Of a stretch of DNA of 36,224 nucleotides, positions 8,062 through 14,643 are shown in pieces. The DNA comes from Pseudoroseomonas ludipueritiae (GTDB lineage Bacteria > Pseudomonadota > Alphaproteobacteria > Acetobacterales > Acetobacteraceae), in contig NZ_JACTUZ010000033.1 in assembly GCF_014490445.1 (NCBI RefSeq), positions 1-36,224 of the forward strand, in the 5' to 3' direction. The position numbers and the translations under genes are program-made. How positions within the stretch are numbered: position 1 is the stretch's first letter; every line of letters starts with the position of its first letter. The notes under the pieces are model-generated. The model saw only the letters and a list, made by a program, of their open reading frames with translations. It ran no database searches and was not told the DNA's origin.

Positions 8062-9138
8062 TTAATCGCCCCGCCCGGTCGCGTCCGGCCGCTTCTTCCG
8101 CCCGCGTGGCTGTGCCTCGGCCAGGAAGCGCGAGTAAATGTCCTCCATCCGTTCCAGCAGGAAGAGGTCGAAGCCCGGCGCGGCGGCCTTGTCGATCGCC
8201 AGGGTGGTGGCCCGCTCCGTGGACTGGATCTTCATCACCCTGGCGCCGCTGGAATGGACCCAGGCACGGGCGGGCTCACGCTCACGACGTGCCCCTTCCC
8301 CTTCTCCGATGCTCCTGGCGGGCTCGGGCTCGCTGAGCCAGGCCAGCACCTGCTGGAAGCGTGCATCCGATTCGGCCGATCGGAAAGCCCCGCCTTCCAG
8401 GCGCCTGGCGAGGTCCCGTGGCGGCTGCCCCTGATGGAAGGCCGCGGCCAGATCAACCCAGCGGTCGCGCCCCGTGCCCGGGGCCGGGCCGATCGCCTCC
8501 ACCACCTCCGCCGGAATGCGCTGGACCACGGTGATGAGGCGGGAGACGGTGGTCTTGTCGGCGCTCAGCGCCAGCATAATCGTTTCGCGGTCATAGCCGC
8601 TTTCCTCCAGCCGATGGGCGAAGCGGGCCCGCTCGATAAAGGAAAGGTTGGCCCGGGCGCTGTTCTCCTGCCCCTGGGCCAGCACCAGTTCGCGGTCGGA
8701 CAGCGGCCGCACCACAGCGCGCACCGGCTTGCCGAGATCCCTGGCGGCCCGCAGCCGGCGATGACCGAAAGCCACCTGGAACCGCCCCGGCGCGGCGGGG
8801 TGGGGCCGTACCAGAATGGGCGAATCCTGCCCGCTTTGCGCGATGCTCTCGCGCAGCGCCTGGTATTCCTCATCGTCCTGCGCCATGCGGTCGGCGACAA
8901 AGGAGGCGTCGATGCTGGCGGGGTCGAGATCGACGATCACCTGCCCCGAAGTCAGGCGCGCTTCCAGTTCCCGCGCCGCATTGGCCTTGTTGGCCAGGTC
9001 GTCAATGCTGCGCGTCACGGCACCGACAGCGCCACGGCTGGTGAAGGGCAGGGGGGCCGCGCGGGGTGGGGAGGCCTCGGAGTTGACGGCCGTCAACTTC
9101 GGCTGGGTCAGCCCGGCCAGCAGGTTCTTGCGCGCCAT
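8062..9138 (-). CDS. repB: Partition protein ParB (RepB of repABC type)
   Basis: The 358-residue protein starts MARKNLLAGL, typical of repABC RepB proteins. It has the ParB nuclease-like fold with VAFGHRRLRAARDLGK (about 140-155), then QENSARANLSFIERARFAHRL, then a helix-turn-helix with DKTTVSRLITVVQRIP. It binds parS and works with the ParA ATPase to segregate the replicon. The start ATG overlaps the parA stop by one base (TGATG), with a GGGGGAG site upstream, so translation is coupled. A longer frame to 9201 exists but lacks support. A parS-like palindrome lies within its 5' coding region. Confidence 0.9.
   Translation of the reverse strand: MARKNLLAGLTQPKLTAVNSEASPPRAAPLPFTSRGAVGAVTRSIDDLANKANAARELEARLTSGQVIVDLDPASIDASFVADRMAQDDEEYQALRESIAQSGQDSPILVRPHPAAPGRFQVAFGHRRLRAARDLGKPVRAVVRPLSDRELVLAQGQENSARANLSFIERARFAHRLEESGYDRETIMLALSADKTTVSRLITVVQRIPAEVVEAIGPAPGTGRDRWVDLAAAFHQGQPPRDLARRLEGGAFRSAESDARFQQVLAWLSEPEPARSIGEGEGARREREPARAWVHSSGARVMKIQSTERATTLAIDKAAAPGFDLFLLERMEDIYSRFLAEAQPRGRKKRPDATGRGD
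9082..9097. promoter_or_regulatory. parS: parS-like palindrome copy 1
   Basis: The 16-bp perfect palindrome GTTGACGGCCGTCAAC fits the repABC parS consensus GTT-N4-GC-N4-AAC. It lies in the 5' coding region of parB, where it encodes LTAVN on the minus strand. An identical copy is at 10447-10462. Confidence 0.8.
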
Positions 9139-10352
9139 CAGCTTCTCCCCCAGGCGGCATGGATCAGTTCTTCGATCTCGCCATTCACCGCGTCCAGGCA
9201 TTCCATGGCGCGGTCATAGGTGGCGGGCGTGAAGAGGCGCCGCTCCACCTCATAGAGTGTCTGCTTGGTGATGCCGGCATCCGAGATGGCGACGCTCTTC
9301 AGCATCGGATGCGTCAGCACATGCTGGCCAAAGAGCGAGCGCATGAAGGCCACCATCTGCGTCTGTGGCCCGTCGCTCGGCTCATAGCGGGTGACCAGAT
9401 AGCGCAGCCAGTCGTAGCGCAGGCTGCTGCCGGCGGCCTTGAGATGCCCGAGCACATCGCCCAGCATCAGCAGGAACTGGCACATGGACATGACATCCAG
9501 CATCTGCGGATGCACCGGGATGAGCACGGCGGTCGCGGTGCAGAGCGCGGCCATGGTGAGGTAGCCGAGCTGCGGCGGGCAGTCGATGACCACGATGTCA
9601 TAGTCATCGGCCACCGTGGCCAGAGCTCCGTCGAGGCGCGCGAAGAAATCCCGTCCCGTCGCGCCGCCCTCATGCGTGGCCAGCACCCGGGGCGTGTCGT
9701 ATTCGAATTCCATCAGCTCGATATTGGCGGGCACGATATCGAGGCCAGGGAAGTTGGTGCGGCGGATCAGCTCCCGCAGCGGCCGCGCCTCCTCATCATA
9801 GCGTAGGGCGGCGTAGAGGGTCTCGTTGGGGCCCAGGTCGAATTCCGGCTGGAAGCCATGCAGGGCGGAAAGGCTGGCCTGAGGGTCCAGGTCCACCGCC
9901 AGGACACGATGGCCGGTCAGTGCCAGGTGCTGCGCCAGATGCGCCGTGGTGGTGGTCTTGCCGCTGCCGCCCTTGAAATTGACGACGGCCACGACCTGGA
10001 TGTGTTCCCTGCCCCGCCGGTGCGGCACATAGCGCCGGCTGGCGCGGCCATTCTCCTCCAGATAGGCGCGCAACTCCTGGATCTGGGCCGCAGTATAGGA
10101 GCGGCGGCCGGTGCTGGTGACACTGGGCGCCGGCCCTTTGCCTTCCAGCGACAGGTTGCGCAGATAGCCGCTTTTCACGCCCAGCAGCTTCGCGACCTCG
10201 GCCGCCTGGAAGGCACGCAGGGGTTTCTCGGCGGCCGGGGGGAAGAGGTCCAGCCGATGCGCCTGCAGCTTCTCAGACAGCTCCTGCGCCTGGGCGCTGA
10301 TGACGGTGTCGATATCCGCAGCCGTTTTGCGGTTGCCGGCCAAGCTATCCAT
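9138..10352 (-). CDS. repA: Partition ATPase ParA (RepA of repABC type)
   Basis: The protein is 404 residues from the ATG at 10352. The N-terminal part has ELSEKLQAHRLDLFPP and VAKLLGVKSGYLRNLSLEG, a DNA-binding region characteristic of repABC RepA proteins. It is followed by a ParA ATPase with the deviant Walker A FKGGSGKTTT (about 137-146) and VVIDCPPQLGYLT. It drives plasmid segregation with ParB and, in repABC replicons, represses its own operon. The ATG overlaps the end of repC by 8 nt, so repC-parA-parB appear to be one translationally coupled unit. Confidence 0.93.
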   Translation of the reverse strand: MDSLAGNRKTAADIDTVISAQAQELSEKLQAHRLDLFPPAAEKPLRAFQAAEVAKLLGVKSGYLRNLSLEGKGPAPSVTSTGRRSYTAAQIQELRAYLEENGRASRRYVPHRRGREHIQVVAVVNFKGGSGKTTTTAHLAQHLALTGHRVLAVDLDPQASLSALHGFQPEFDLGPNETLYAALRYDEEARPLRELIRRTNFPGLDIVPANIELMEFEYDTPRVLATHEGGATGRDFFARLDGALATVADDYDIVVIDCPPQLGYLTMAALCTATAVLIPVHPQMLDVMSMCQFLLMLGDVLGHLKAAGSSLRYDWLRYLVTRYEPSDGPQTQMVAFMRSLFGQHVLTHPMLKSVAISDAGITKQTLYEVERRLFTPATYDRAMECLDAVNGEIEELIHAAWGRS

Positions 10353-11703
10353 GATTTCCACTCGCAGATGCGACTGCCGAAGCACTCGCCGCCGAATATC
10401 GCATCTCCCGCGGCTCCTTGGAAGCCAGGGCAGAGCGGCCGGCCGGGTTGACGGCCGTCAACTGCCCCCGGCGAGGGTAGCTTGCTGCCTCCCGCAGCCC
10501 ATGGATGCTGCGGTCCAGGAACAATTCACCCGTTCCGGCGCGCCGCAGCATGCCGCGCAGATAGCCGCCAGGCCCCGCGCTGTGGAAATGGCCAGCCTGC
10601 TTGGTCGAGATGACGGCCACGGCCACCGCGGCCGGATGCCGCCCCAGCACCCGGCAGGCTTCGCCGTAAAGCGCCTGGGGGATGCCCAGCTGCCGCGCCA
10701 GCACCGCAGCCGCGTCGGCGATATCGCCCCAGTCGGGCCGCCGGGTGCCGAGGCAATCCTCCAGCCTCGGGGCCAGCCGCACCAGTTCCGTCGGCGAGAG
10801 CCTGAACCCGGCTTCAGCCTTCTCCACCTCTGACCTTGAGGGCAGGGCAGGGGACAGCACCGCTTCTTCCTGAGCCGCTACAAGAGACCCTTCGGGTTCA
10901 GTGGGTGTTTTCGTAGGTATTATGGGCCTGACTCCCACGTCACCCGAGCCTGACATATCCGCGCTTTCCACCGCTGCCTCGAGCGCCTTCCGCGCCTCGG
11001 CCACGAGGTCCTGGAGAGCTTCCACCAGCGCCGCTAGTTTCGCCGGATTCTCCGAACGCCGCGTGGCCGCCGTGATCCGCTGCGCCTCGGCCATGCCTTG
11101 CTCCAACCTAGCCGCCTCCAGCCCGCGCTCCCGCGCCAGTTCCAGCAACTGCCCCAGGAACTGCTGCGCCCGCCCCGCCTCCCGGCGCAGGTCACGGCAA
11201 AGCCGGCGAGCCTGCTCGCCTTCCTCGGCCGCGCGCAGAAAATCGGCATGGCGCGCCGCCATGGGGCGCAGATTCAGCCCCCAGGCCCAGAGGATGCGTC
11301 CCTCCTGCCGGCAGCCGCGCCGCTTTCGGTCGGTGCCATCCTTGGCGACGATCAGCCGCGCCTCGATGGCGGCGGCGATCAGCCGGCTGACATGCCGCTC
11401 GCTGCAATCCAGCGCCAGGGCCAGTTCCTCATTGCCTGGCCAGACGATGGGCTCGGCACCGGGCGCCCAGTCCTGCGGCTGGGTCCAGCGGAACAGTGCC
11501 TCCATCAACGGCAGCAGCCGGGTCTGGCCCAGGTAAGGCGCCGCGCGGCGCATGGCCGCCAGCAACTGGTTGGGGTGCTTGACGCCGGCGGGAAGCCCGG
11601 AGGCCTGTTCCGCCAGCCGGGCCGCGGCGAGGTGATTGGTGGTCAGCTTGCGCAGGCCACAGCTTCCCCGCCGCGGAAATGACTGAATTTCCACGTTGCC
11701 CAT
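10345..11703 (-). CDS. repC: Replication initiator RepC
   Basis: The 452-residue protein resembles RepC of repABC replicons. An N-terminal winged-helix region (about 10-150) includes RKLTTNHLAAARLAEQASGLP and WPGNEELALALDCSERHVSRLI, followed by a helical linker and a conserved C-terminal domain (about 305-400). RepC binds the origin, which usually lies inside repC itself; an AT-richer patch at about 10890-10935 is a candidate. The ATG at 11703 abuts AAGGA, while a GTG at 11694 would be better spaced (9 nt). A TTG at 11775 opens a longer frame but would overlap a leader hairpin. Here repC precedes parA and parB, unlike canonical repABC order. Confidence 0.85.
   Translation of the reverse strand: MGNVEIQSFPRRGSCGLRKLTTNHLAAARLAEQASGLPAGVKHPNQLLAAMRRAAPYLGQTRLLPLMEALFRWTQPQDWAPGAEPIVWPGNEELALALDCSERHVSRLIAAAIEARLIVAKDGTDRKRRGCRQEGRILWAWGLNLRPMAARHADFLRAAEEGEQARRLCRDLRREAGRAQQFLGQLLELARERGLEAARLEQGMAEAQRITAATRRSENPAKLAALVEALQDLVAEARKALEAAVESADMSGSGDVGVRPIIPTKTPTEPEGSLVAAQEEAVLSPALPSRSEVEKAEAGFRLSPTELVRLAPRLEDCLGTRRPDWGDIADAAAVLARQLGIPQALYGEACRVLGRHPAAVAVAVISTKQAGHFHSAGPGGYLRGMLRRAGTGELFLDRSIHGLREAASYPRRGQLTAVNPAGRSALASKEPREMRYSAASASAVASASGNHG
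10447..10462. promoter_or_regulatory. parS: parS-like palindrome copy 2
   Basis: This is a second perfect copy of GTTGACGGCCGTCAAC, in the 3' part of the repC coding sequence, where it again encodes LTAVN on the minus strand. It lies about 1.35 kb from copy 1; the two sites flank parA. Confidence 0.8.
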
Positions 11704-11746
11704 TCCTTCGGTAGAGATGGACCGAGGCGGGCACACGCCCTCGTTA

Positions 11747-11767
11747 GCGCGAAAACCTCTTTCGCGC
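11747..11767 (-). promoter_or_regulatory. Hairpin in repC leader with Shine-Dalgarno-like loop
   Basis: Perfect 8-bp arms (GCGCGAAA and TTTCGCGC) surround a 5-nt loop, read GAGGT on the repC strand. A structured repC leader opposite a counter-transcript is a known control element in repABC plasmids. The loop GAGG is 50 nt from the chosen ATG, so direct masking of the start is not shown. Confidence 0.45.
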
Positions 11768-11797
11768 TTGACCAAAGCCGTGGTGAGAACCTAGATG
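11768..11797 (+). promoter_or_regulatory. Candidate promoter for counter-transcript RNA
   Basis: TTGACC (11768-11773) and TAGATG (11792-11797) are 18 bp apart on the strand opposite repC. The -35 is strong and the -10 is weak. It fires towards the hairpin terminator at 11852-11878. Confidence 0.4.
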
Positions 11798-11803
11798 GAT
11801 GAC

Positions 11804-11878
11804 TGTCCAGGGCATCCGTCTAGGCCTTCGCGGCCGTCTCGGTTGTTCAGCAAGCCCCGCTTTTCAGAGCGGGGTTTT
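11804..11878 (+). ncRNA. Putative counter-transcribed RNA against repC leader
   Basis: A short transcript of about 75 nt is predicted from the promoter at 11768-11797 to the terminator hairpin at 11852-11878. It would be fully complementary to the leader of the repC mRNA. repABC plasmids encode a small antisense RNA just upstream of repC that limits RepC synthesis and causes incompatibility. Position, orientation, size and terminator all fit that role. It also contains a small GGCC-TTCGC-GGCC hairpin (about 11823-11835). No expression evidence is available. Confidence 0.45.
11852..11878 (+). terminator. Intrinsic terminator opposite repC
   Basis: The stem AAGCCCCGC/GCGGGGTTT has an 8-nt loop, TTTTCAGA, and ends in TTTT on the plus strand. 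No plus-strand protein gene precedes it, so it fits the end of a small antisense RNA. Read on the minus strand it could also weakly end the RPA gene transcript. Confidence 0.65.
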
Positions 11879-11884
11879 GCGTAT

Positions 11885-12931
11885 TCAGGCCTCGCTTGCC
11901 GTGGCGCCGTCCTCCGTCTCTGGCTGCTGTTCCTCGGCCGCCGCCGCGATGAAGCTGCGGCGGAGGAGGGGGGTCTTCGCCCGGGCGGTGAAGGTCACGA
12001 TGGTGCCGTCATAGCCGGGGCGGCCGCGCCGCTGCGTTTCCGCGGGCGGGCGATGCAGGGCGATATCGAACTCGATCAGCCGGTGGTTCTGCTCCAGCTC
12101 GGTCAGGAACTGGCCGAAATGCCGCAGCAGCCCACGGGTGCCGACGCGCGCATGCAGATCCTCGATGCCGATGGACCAGCCGGCCTCATCCACATCCTCG
12201 GACTTGGCGATCTCGTAGAGGCGGCGCTCCAGCGGGGCGAGGTCGAAATACTCGTCCGCGAAGGTCAGCAGGCGCGTGTCGTTGAGGATGCCGCGGTAAA
12301 GCCAGGCGCAGAGCGTGACGGAGACGCTGACCAGCTCCTTCTCCTTGCGGGCGTTGCGGCGGTAGCGGGTATTCACCGCATCGATCCAGGAGAAGACGCC
12401 ATCGGTGCCTTCCCCCGCCATCTCGATGTTGGTCCGCACCTGGGTGCCCTGCAGCCGCTGCAGCATCTGCAGCAGCCGGTCATAGGCCTTGCCGGCCGTG
12501 TCCCGCCCGGCGACGCGGAAGAAGTCATGCGCCGTGAAGGTGAATTCGCGGTCGGGCTTCGGGTCATCGGGCCGCAGCTCGCCCCGCCGCAGCTTCTCCG
12601 CCATCAGGGACGCGATGTAGAGGATGAGGTCCTTGTCATAGATGGTGGCGATGCCGGCCGGGCCGGGCGCCACCTCGATCCGCACCTGCCCGTCGTCATA
12701 GCGCAGCACCTCGCGCGTCGCGGCGGTTTTGCCCAGGTGGAAGAAGGGATAGGCCATCACGCTGCGCTGGCCGCGCACCTTGCCACGCAGCGGGCTGTCG
12801 AAGAGGTCGGGCGTCAGGTCACGGCTGCGGCGGGCGCGCGCGGCGGCAGCGGCCTTGCCCTGCGCTGGCAGGGAAGGGGCTTGGTCGGAGGCCTTCGAGG
12901 CTTCCTGCCGCGGTGGTGTCTGGCGTGCCAT
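11885..12931 (-). CDS. RPA-type plasmid replication initiator
   Basis: This 348-residue protein resembles the RPA (replication initiator protein A) family found on alphaproteobacterial plasmids. Recognisable segments are DLTPDLFDSPLRGKVRGQRS, MAYPFFHLGK, IYDKDLILYIASLM, FTFTAHDFFRVAGRDTAG, LLTFADEYFDLAPLERRLYE and GTRGLLRHFGQFLTELEQN. The family binds iterons to start replication, and iteron-like repeats lie upstream. The ATG at 12931 has no clear Shine-Dalgarno sequence. The product lies upstream of repC on the same strand, with a 181-nt gap containing the candidate antisense RNA. Two unrelated initiators side by side are unusual. Confidence 0.8.
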   Translation of the reverse strand: MARQTPPRQEASKASDQAPSLPAQGKAAAAARARRSRDLTPDLFDSPLRGKVRGQRSVMAYPFFHLGKTAATREVLRYDDGQVRIEVAPGPAGIATIYDKDLILYIASLMAEKLRRGELRPDDPKPDREFTFTAHDFFRVAGRDTAGKAYDRLLQMLQRLQGTQVRTNIEMAGEGTDGVFSWIDAVNTRYRRNARKEKELVSVSVTLCAWLYRGILNDTRLLTFADEYFDLAPLERRLYEIAKSEDVDEAGWSIGIEDLHARVGTRGLLRHFGQFLTELEQNHRLIEFDIALHRPPAETQRRGRPGYDGTIVTFTARAKTPLLRRSFIAAAAEEQQPETEDGATASEA

Positions 12932-13006
12932 GACTCGGAAAACGGATGTGTCGCTCTGTTCCAGCCGCCAGCATGCATAACCTCAGCCGGATCGCGAGGG
13001 TCTAGG

Positions 13007-13025
13007 TTCGGGTTTTCACCTCCGA
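13007..13025 (+). repeat. Iteron-like repeat 1
   Basis: TTCGGGTTTTCACCTCCGA, identical over 19 bp to copy 4. Confidence 0.6.
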
Positions 13026-13039
13026 AAAGCCGGTGATGA

Positions 13040-13058
13040 TTCGGGGTTTCGCCTCCAA
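13040..13058 (+). repeat. Iteron-like repeat 2
   Basis: TTCGGGGTTTCGCCTCCAA, 16 of 19 bases as copy 1. It starts 33 bp (three helical turns) after copy 1. Confidence 0.6.
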
Positions 13059-13135
13059 AAAGCGAGATTGGCAGCGAATTCACCCTCCAGTAGCGCCCGT
13101 AAGCGCATCTACGCGGAAGCCTTCACCTGCTCCGA

Positions 13136-13154
13136 CTCGGGCTAACGGCTCCAA
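13136..13154 (+). repeat. Iteron-like repeat 3 (degenerate)
   Basis: CTCGGGCTAACGGCTCCAA, 14 of 19 bases as copy 2. The start is 96 bp after copy 2. Confidence 0.4.
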
Positions 13155-13344
13155 AATTCCGGCCGAATCCGGCCGCTGGCCGACTCGCAGCCGGCGGGAA
13201 GCGCCTAAGGCGGTGATTAGGTGCGATTTAGTGGCGGAAGCAGCAGTGGTGACGCATCTATGGCGGACAGAGGCATCGTCATCGTTGCGGCAGAGATCGT
13301 AAACCGTGCTGAAAAGGCAACGGGTTCTGCAATCGCCAGGACGA

Positions 13345-13363
13345 TTCGGGTTTTCACCTCCGA
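13345..13363 (+). repeat. Iteron-like repeat 4
   Basis: TTCGGGTTTTCACCTCCGA, identical over 19 bp to copy 1, 338 bp downstream of it. Confidence 0.6.
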
Positions 13364-13666
13364 TATTCCGGTACCTCGACGGCCACGGATTCCTGGCGCT
13401 GACGTCCGGACCCTAAAGCAGGCTCATCGAGCCTGTCAAATTATTCCTATGAACGACTGGGTACTGAAGGGCCAGGTTCTTCTTTCTCCAGAGAGCAGCA
13501 ACAGAGAATAGCCGGAAGGCCTCTCGCGGGGAGAGTTCGGCGCAGCACCGGCACAGCGCACCCCAAGGCCCCGGCTGGCCAGCGCAAGGTTCCCGTTGCT
13601 GCATGAACGTCGCCGCCGCGGCGACACCCCGCCCGCAGCGATGAGAGATACGGCCTCAGCAAACAT

Positions 13667-13696
13667 TTGACGCGGCGGCGGCGGAGGTCATAGCCT
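13667..13696 (+). promoter_or_regulatory. Candidate promoter of hydratase/aldolase operon
   Basis: TTGACG (13667-13672), 18 bp, TAGCCT (13691-13696). The same -35/-10 pair occurs at 20390-20419 and, with TTGACA and 17 bp, at 33494-33522. The operator-like repeat begins 15 bp downstream. Confidence 0.5.
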
Positions 13697-13711
13697 AGGA
13701 GAAAGAACGAA

Positions 13712-13729
13712 CATTCTACATAAAGAATG
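13712..13729. promoter_or_regulatory. ATTCT-N6-AGAAT operator, copy 1
   Basis: CATTCT-ACATAA-AGAATG is a perfect 6-bp inverted repeat, abutting the GGAGGAA ribosome-binding site of the first gene of the operon. The core ATTCT-N6-AGAAT recurs before iclR (32600-32615) and before the last acyl-CoA dehydrogenase (33540-33555). Confidence 0.6.
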
Positions 13730-13741
13730 GAGGAAGCCGAG

Positions 13742-14191
13742 ATGGACAAGGCCACCACGCGCAGCGCTGCCCAGGAGGATGCCTCATCCCCATCGCCCGG
13801 CCGTGGCGCTACCATGCTCTATGGCGACTTCACGCCCGGGCTGGGCATGGGGAGCGCGGCCTATCGGCTGGATGCCGAGGCCGTCGCGCGCTGGCGGCGC
13901 CTCTTTCCGGATGACGAGACGGGCGAGCTCATGCCCCATGGCATGATCGCGGTGGTCTCCATGCGCGCCTATGGCGAGGTGATTCCCCTGCGCCCGCCTG
14001 GCAATATCCATGCGGCACAGCATTTCGAGCTGCTCCGGTTGCCCCGCATCGGCGAGGAACTCGTGACCAGCGTGAGCTGCCTGTCCAAGGAGATCCGGCG
14101 GGGCCGGCGCCGCGTCACGGTGACCACCGAAACCAGGGGCAGCGGCGGGCCGGCCTTCCGGGGGCGGATGACCGTGCTGTGGGCCGCATGA
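13742..14191 (+). CDS. MaoC-like hydratase subunit (N-terminal-type hot-dog)
   Basis: This 149-residue protein resembles the substrate-binding, non-catalytic MaoC/hot-dog half seen in two-domain or heterodimeric enoyl-CoA hydratases. The D-x4-H catalytic motif is not present, while the next gene has it. The start ATG at 13742 has GGAGGAA 6 nt upstream; an upstream ATG at 13727 lies in the operator and lacks a site. The stop overlaps the next start (ATGA), so a heterodimer made by coupled translation is likely. The arrangement recalls ChsH2N-ChsH1 of steroid side-chain degradation. Specific substrate unknown. Confidence 0.7.
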   Translation: MDKATTRSAAQEDASSPSPGRGATMLYGDFTPGLGMGSAAYRLDAEAVARWRRLFPDDETGELMPHGMIAVVSMRAYGEVIPLRPPGNIHAAQHFELLRLPRIGEELVTSVSCLSKEIRRGRRRVTVTTETRGSGGPAFRGRMTVLWAA

Positions 14192-14565
14192 GCGGCGCCC
14201 TGCCAGCGGTGAGCCGCGACATCGGGCGGGAGGAGATCCTCGCCTATGCCGAGATCACCGGCGACTTCAATCCGGTGCATGTGGACGAAGTCTTCGCGGC
14301 CGCCACGCCCTTCGGCAAGCCCATCGCGCATGGGATGCTGTCGCTGAACCTGCTGTGGCAATCGCTGCGGCGCGGGCTGGGCACCGTGCCGCTGACCCTG
14401 GACATCCGCTTCGTGCGGCCGGTGCTGTCCGGCACGCGCGTCACGGCCGGCGGCACCGCGCGCGAGGATGGGCCCGGCTACGATGTCTGGGTCCGGGACG
14501 AGGGCGGCGAGCCGGTGATCGTCGGCACCGCCATTCCGCTGGAGGAGGGCCGCGGTGATGCATGA
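14188..14565 (+). CDS. MaoC-type enoyl-CoA hydratase catalytic subunit
   Basis: The 125 residues contain the R-hydratase motif AEITGDFNPVHVDEVFAAAT with the catalytic Asp and His (about 26-31), then PFGKPIAHGML. The protein hydrates trans-2-enoyl-CoA to 3-hydroxyacyl-CoA. The ATG overlaps the stop of the preceding hot-dog gene (ATGA). A GTG at 14179 is possible but unneeded. Together the two genes look like one split double-hot-dog hydratase. The thiolase-fold protein and DUF35 protein follow, which would act on the 3-hydroxyacyl-CoA. Confidence 0.85.
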   Translation: MSGALPAVSRDIGREEILAYAEITGDFNPVHVDEVFAAATPFGKPIAHGMLSLNLLWQSLRRGLGTVPLTLDIRFVRPVLSGTRVTAGGTAREDGPGYDVWVRDEGGEPVIVGTAIPLEEGRGDA

Positions 14566-14643
14566 GGACCCCGCCCGCCGGCAGCGGCCCCGCCGGATGC
14601 CCCGGGTGCCAGGCGCGGCACCGAACACCCCGGAGCATGGCGC

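Larger units (their letters stand above)
12932..13666. other. Non-coding origin-like region with iterons
   Basis: More than 700 bp carry no convincing gene. The region holds four iteron-like repeats (13007-13363), a 7-bp hairpin CAGGCTC-ATC-GAGCCTG at 13419-13435 followed by an AT-rich patch (TCAAATTATT), and scattered short repeats. It lies upstream of the RPA gene, where iteron-controlled origins usually sit. I found no exact DnaA box. Confidence 0.5.

Noticed and set aside
9139-9201. Longer ParB start at 9201
   Set aside because: MARKNLLAGL at 9138 is the typical RepB N-terminus and has a ribosome-binding site. The extension overlaps parA.
11704-11775. TTG-initiated N-terminal extension of RepC
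   Set aside because: The added 24 residues do not resemble RepC, and the TTG lies inside the antisense promoter/hairpin zone. The ATG at 11703 or GTG at 11694 fits better.
13033-13511. Small plus-strand ORFs within the origin region
   Set aside because: They have no ribosome-binding site and no family likeness, and they run through the iterons.
13413-13815. Small minus-strand ORFs before the hydratase operon
   Set aside because: They overlap the promoter and operator, are mutually overlapping in different frames, and have no recognisable domain.
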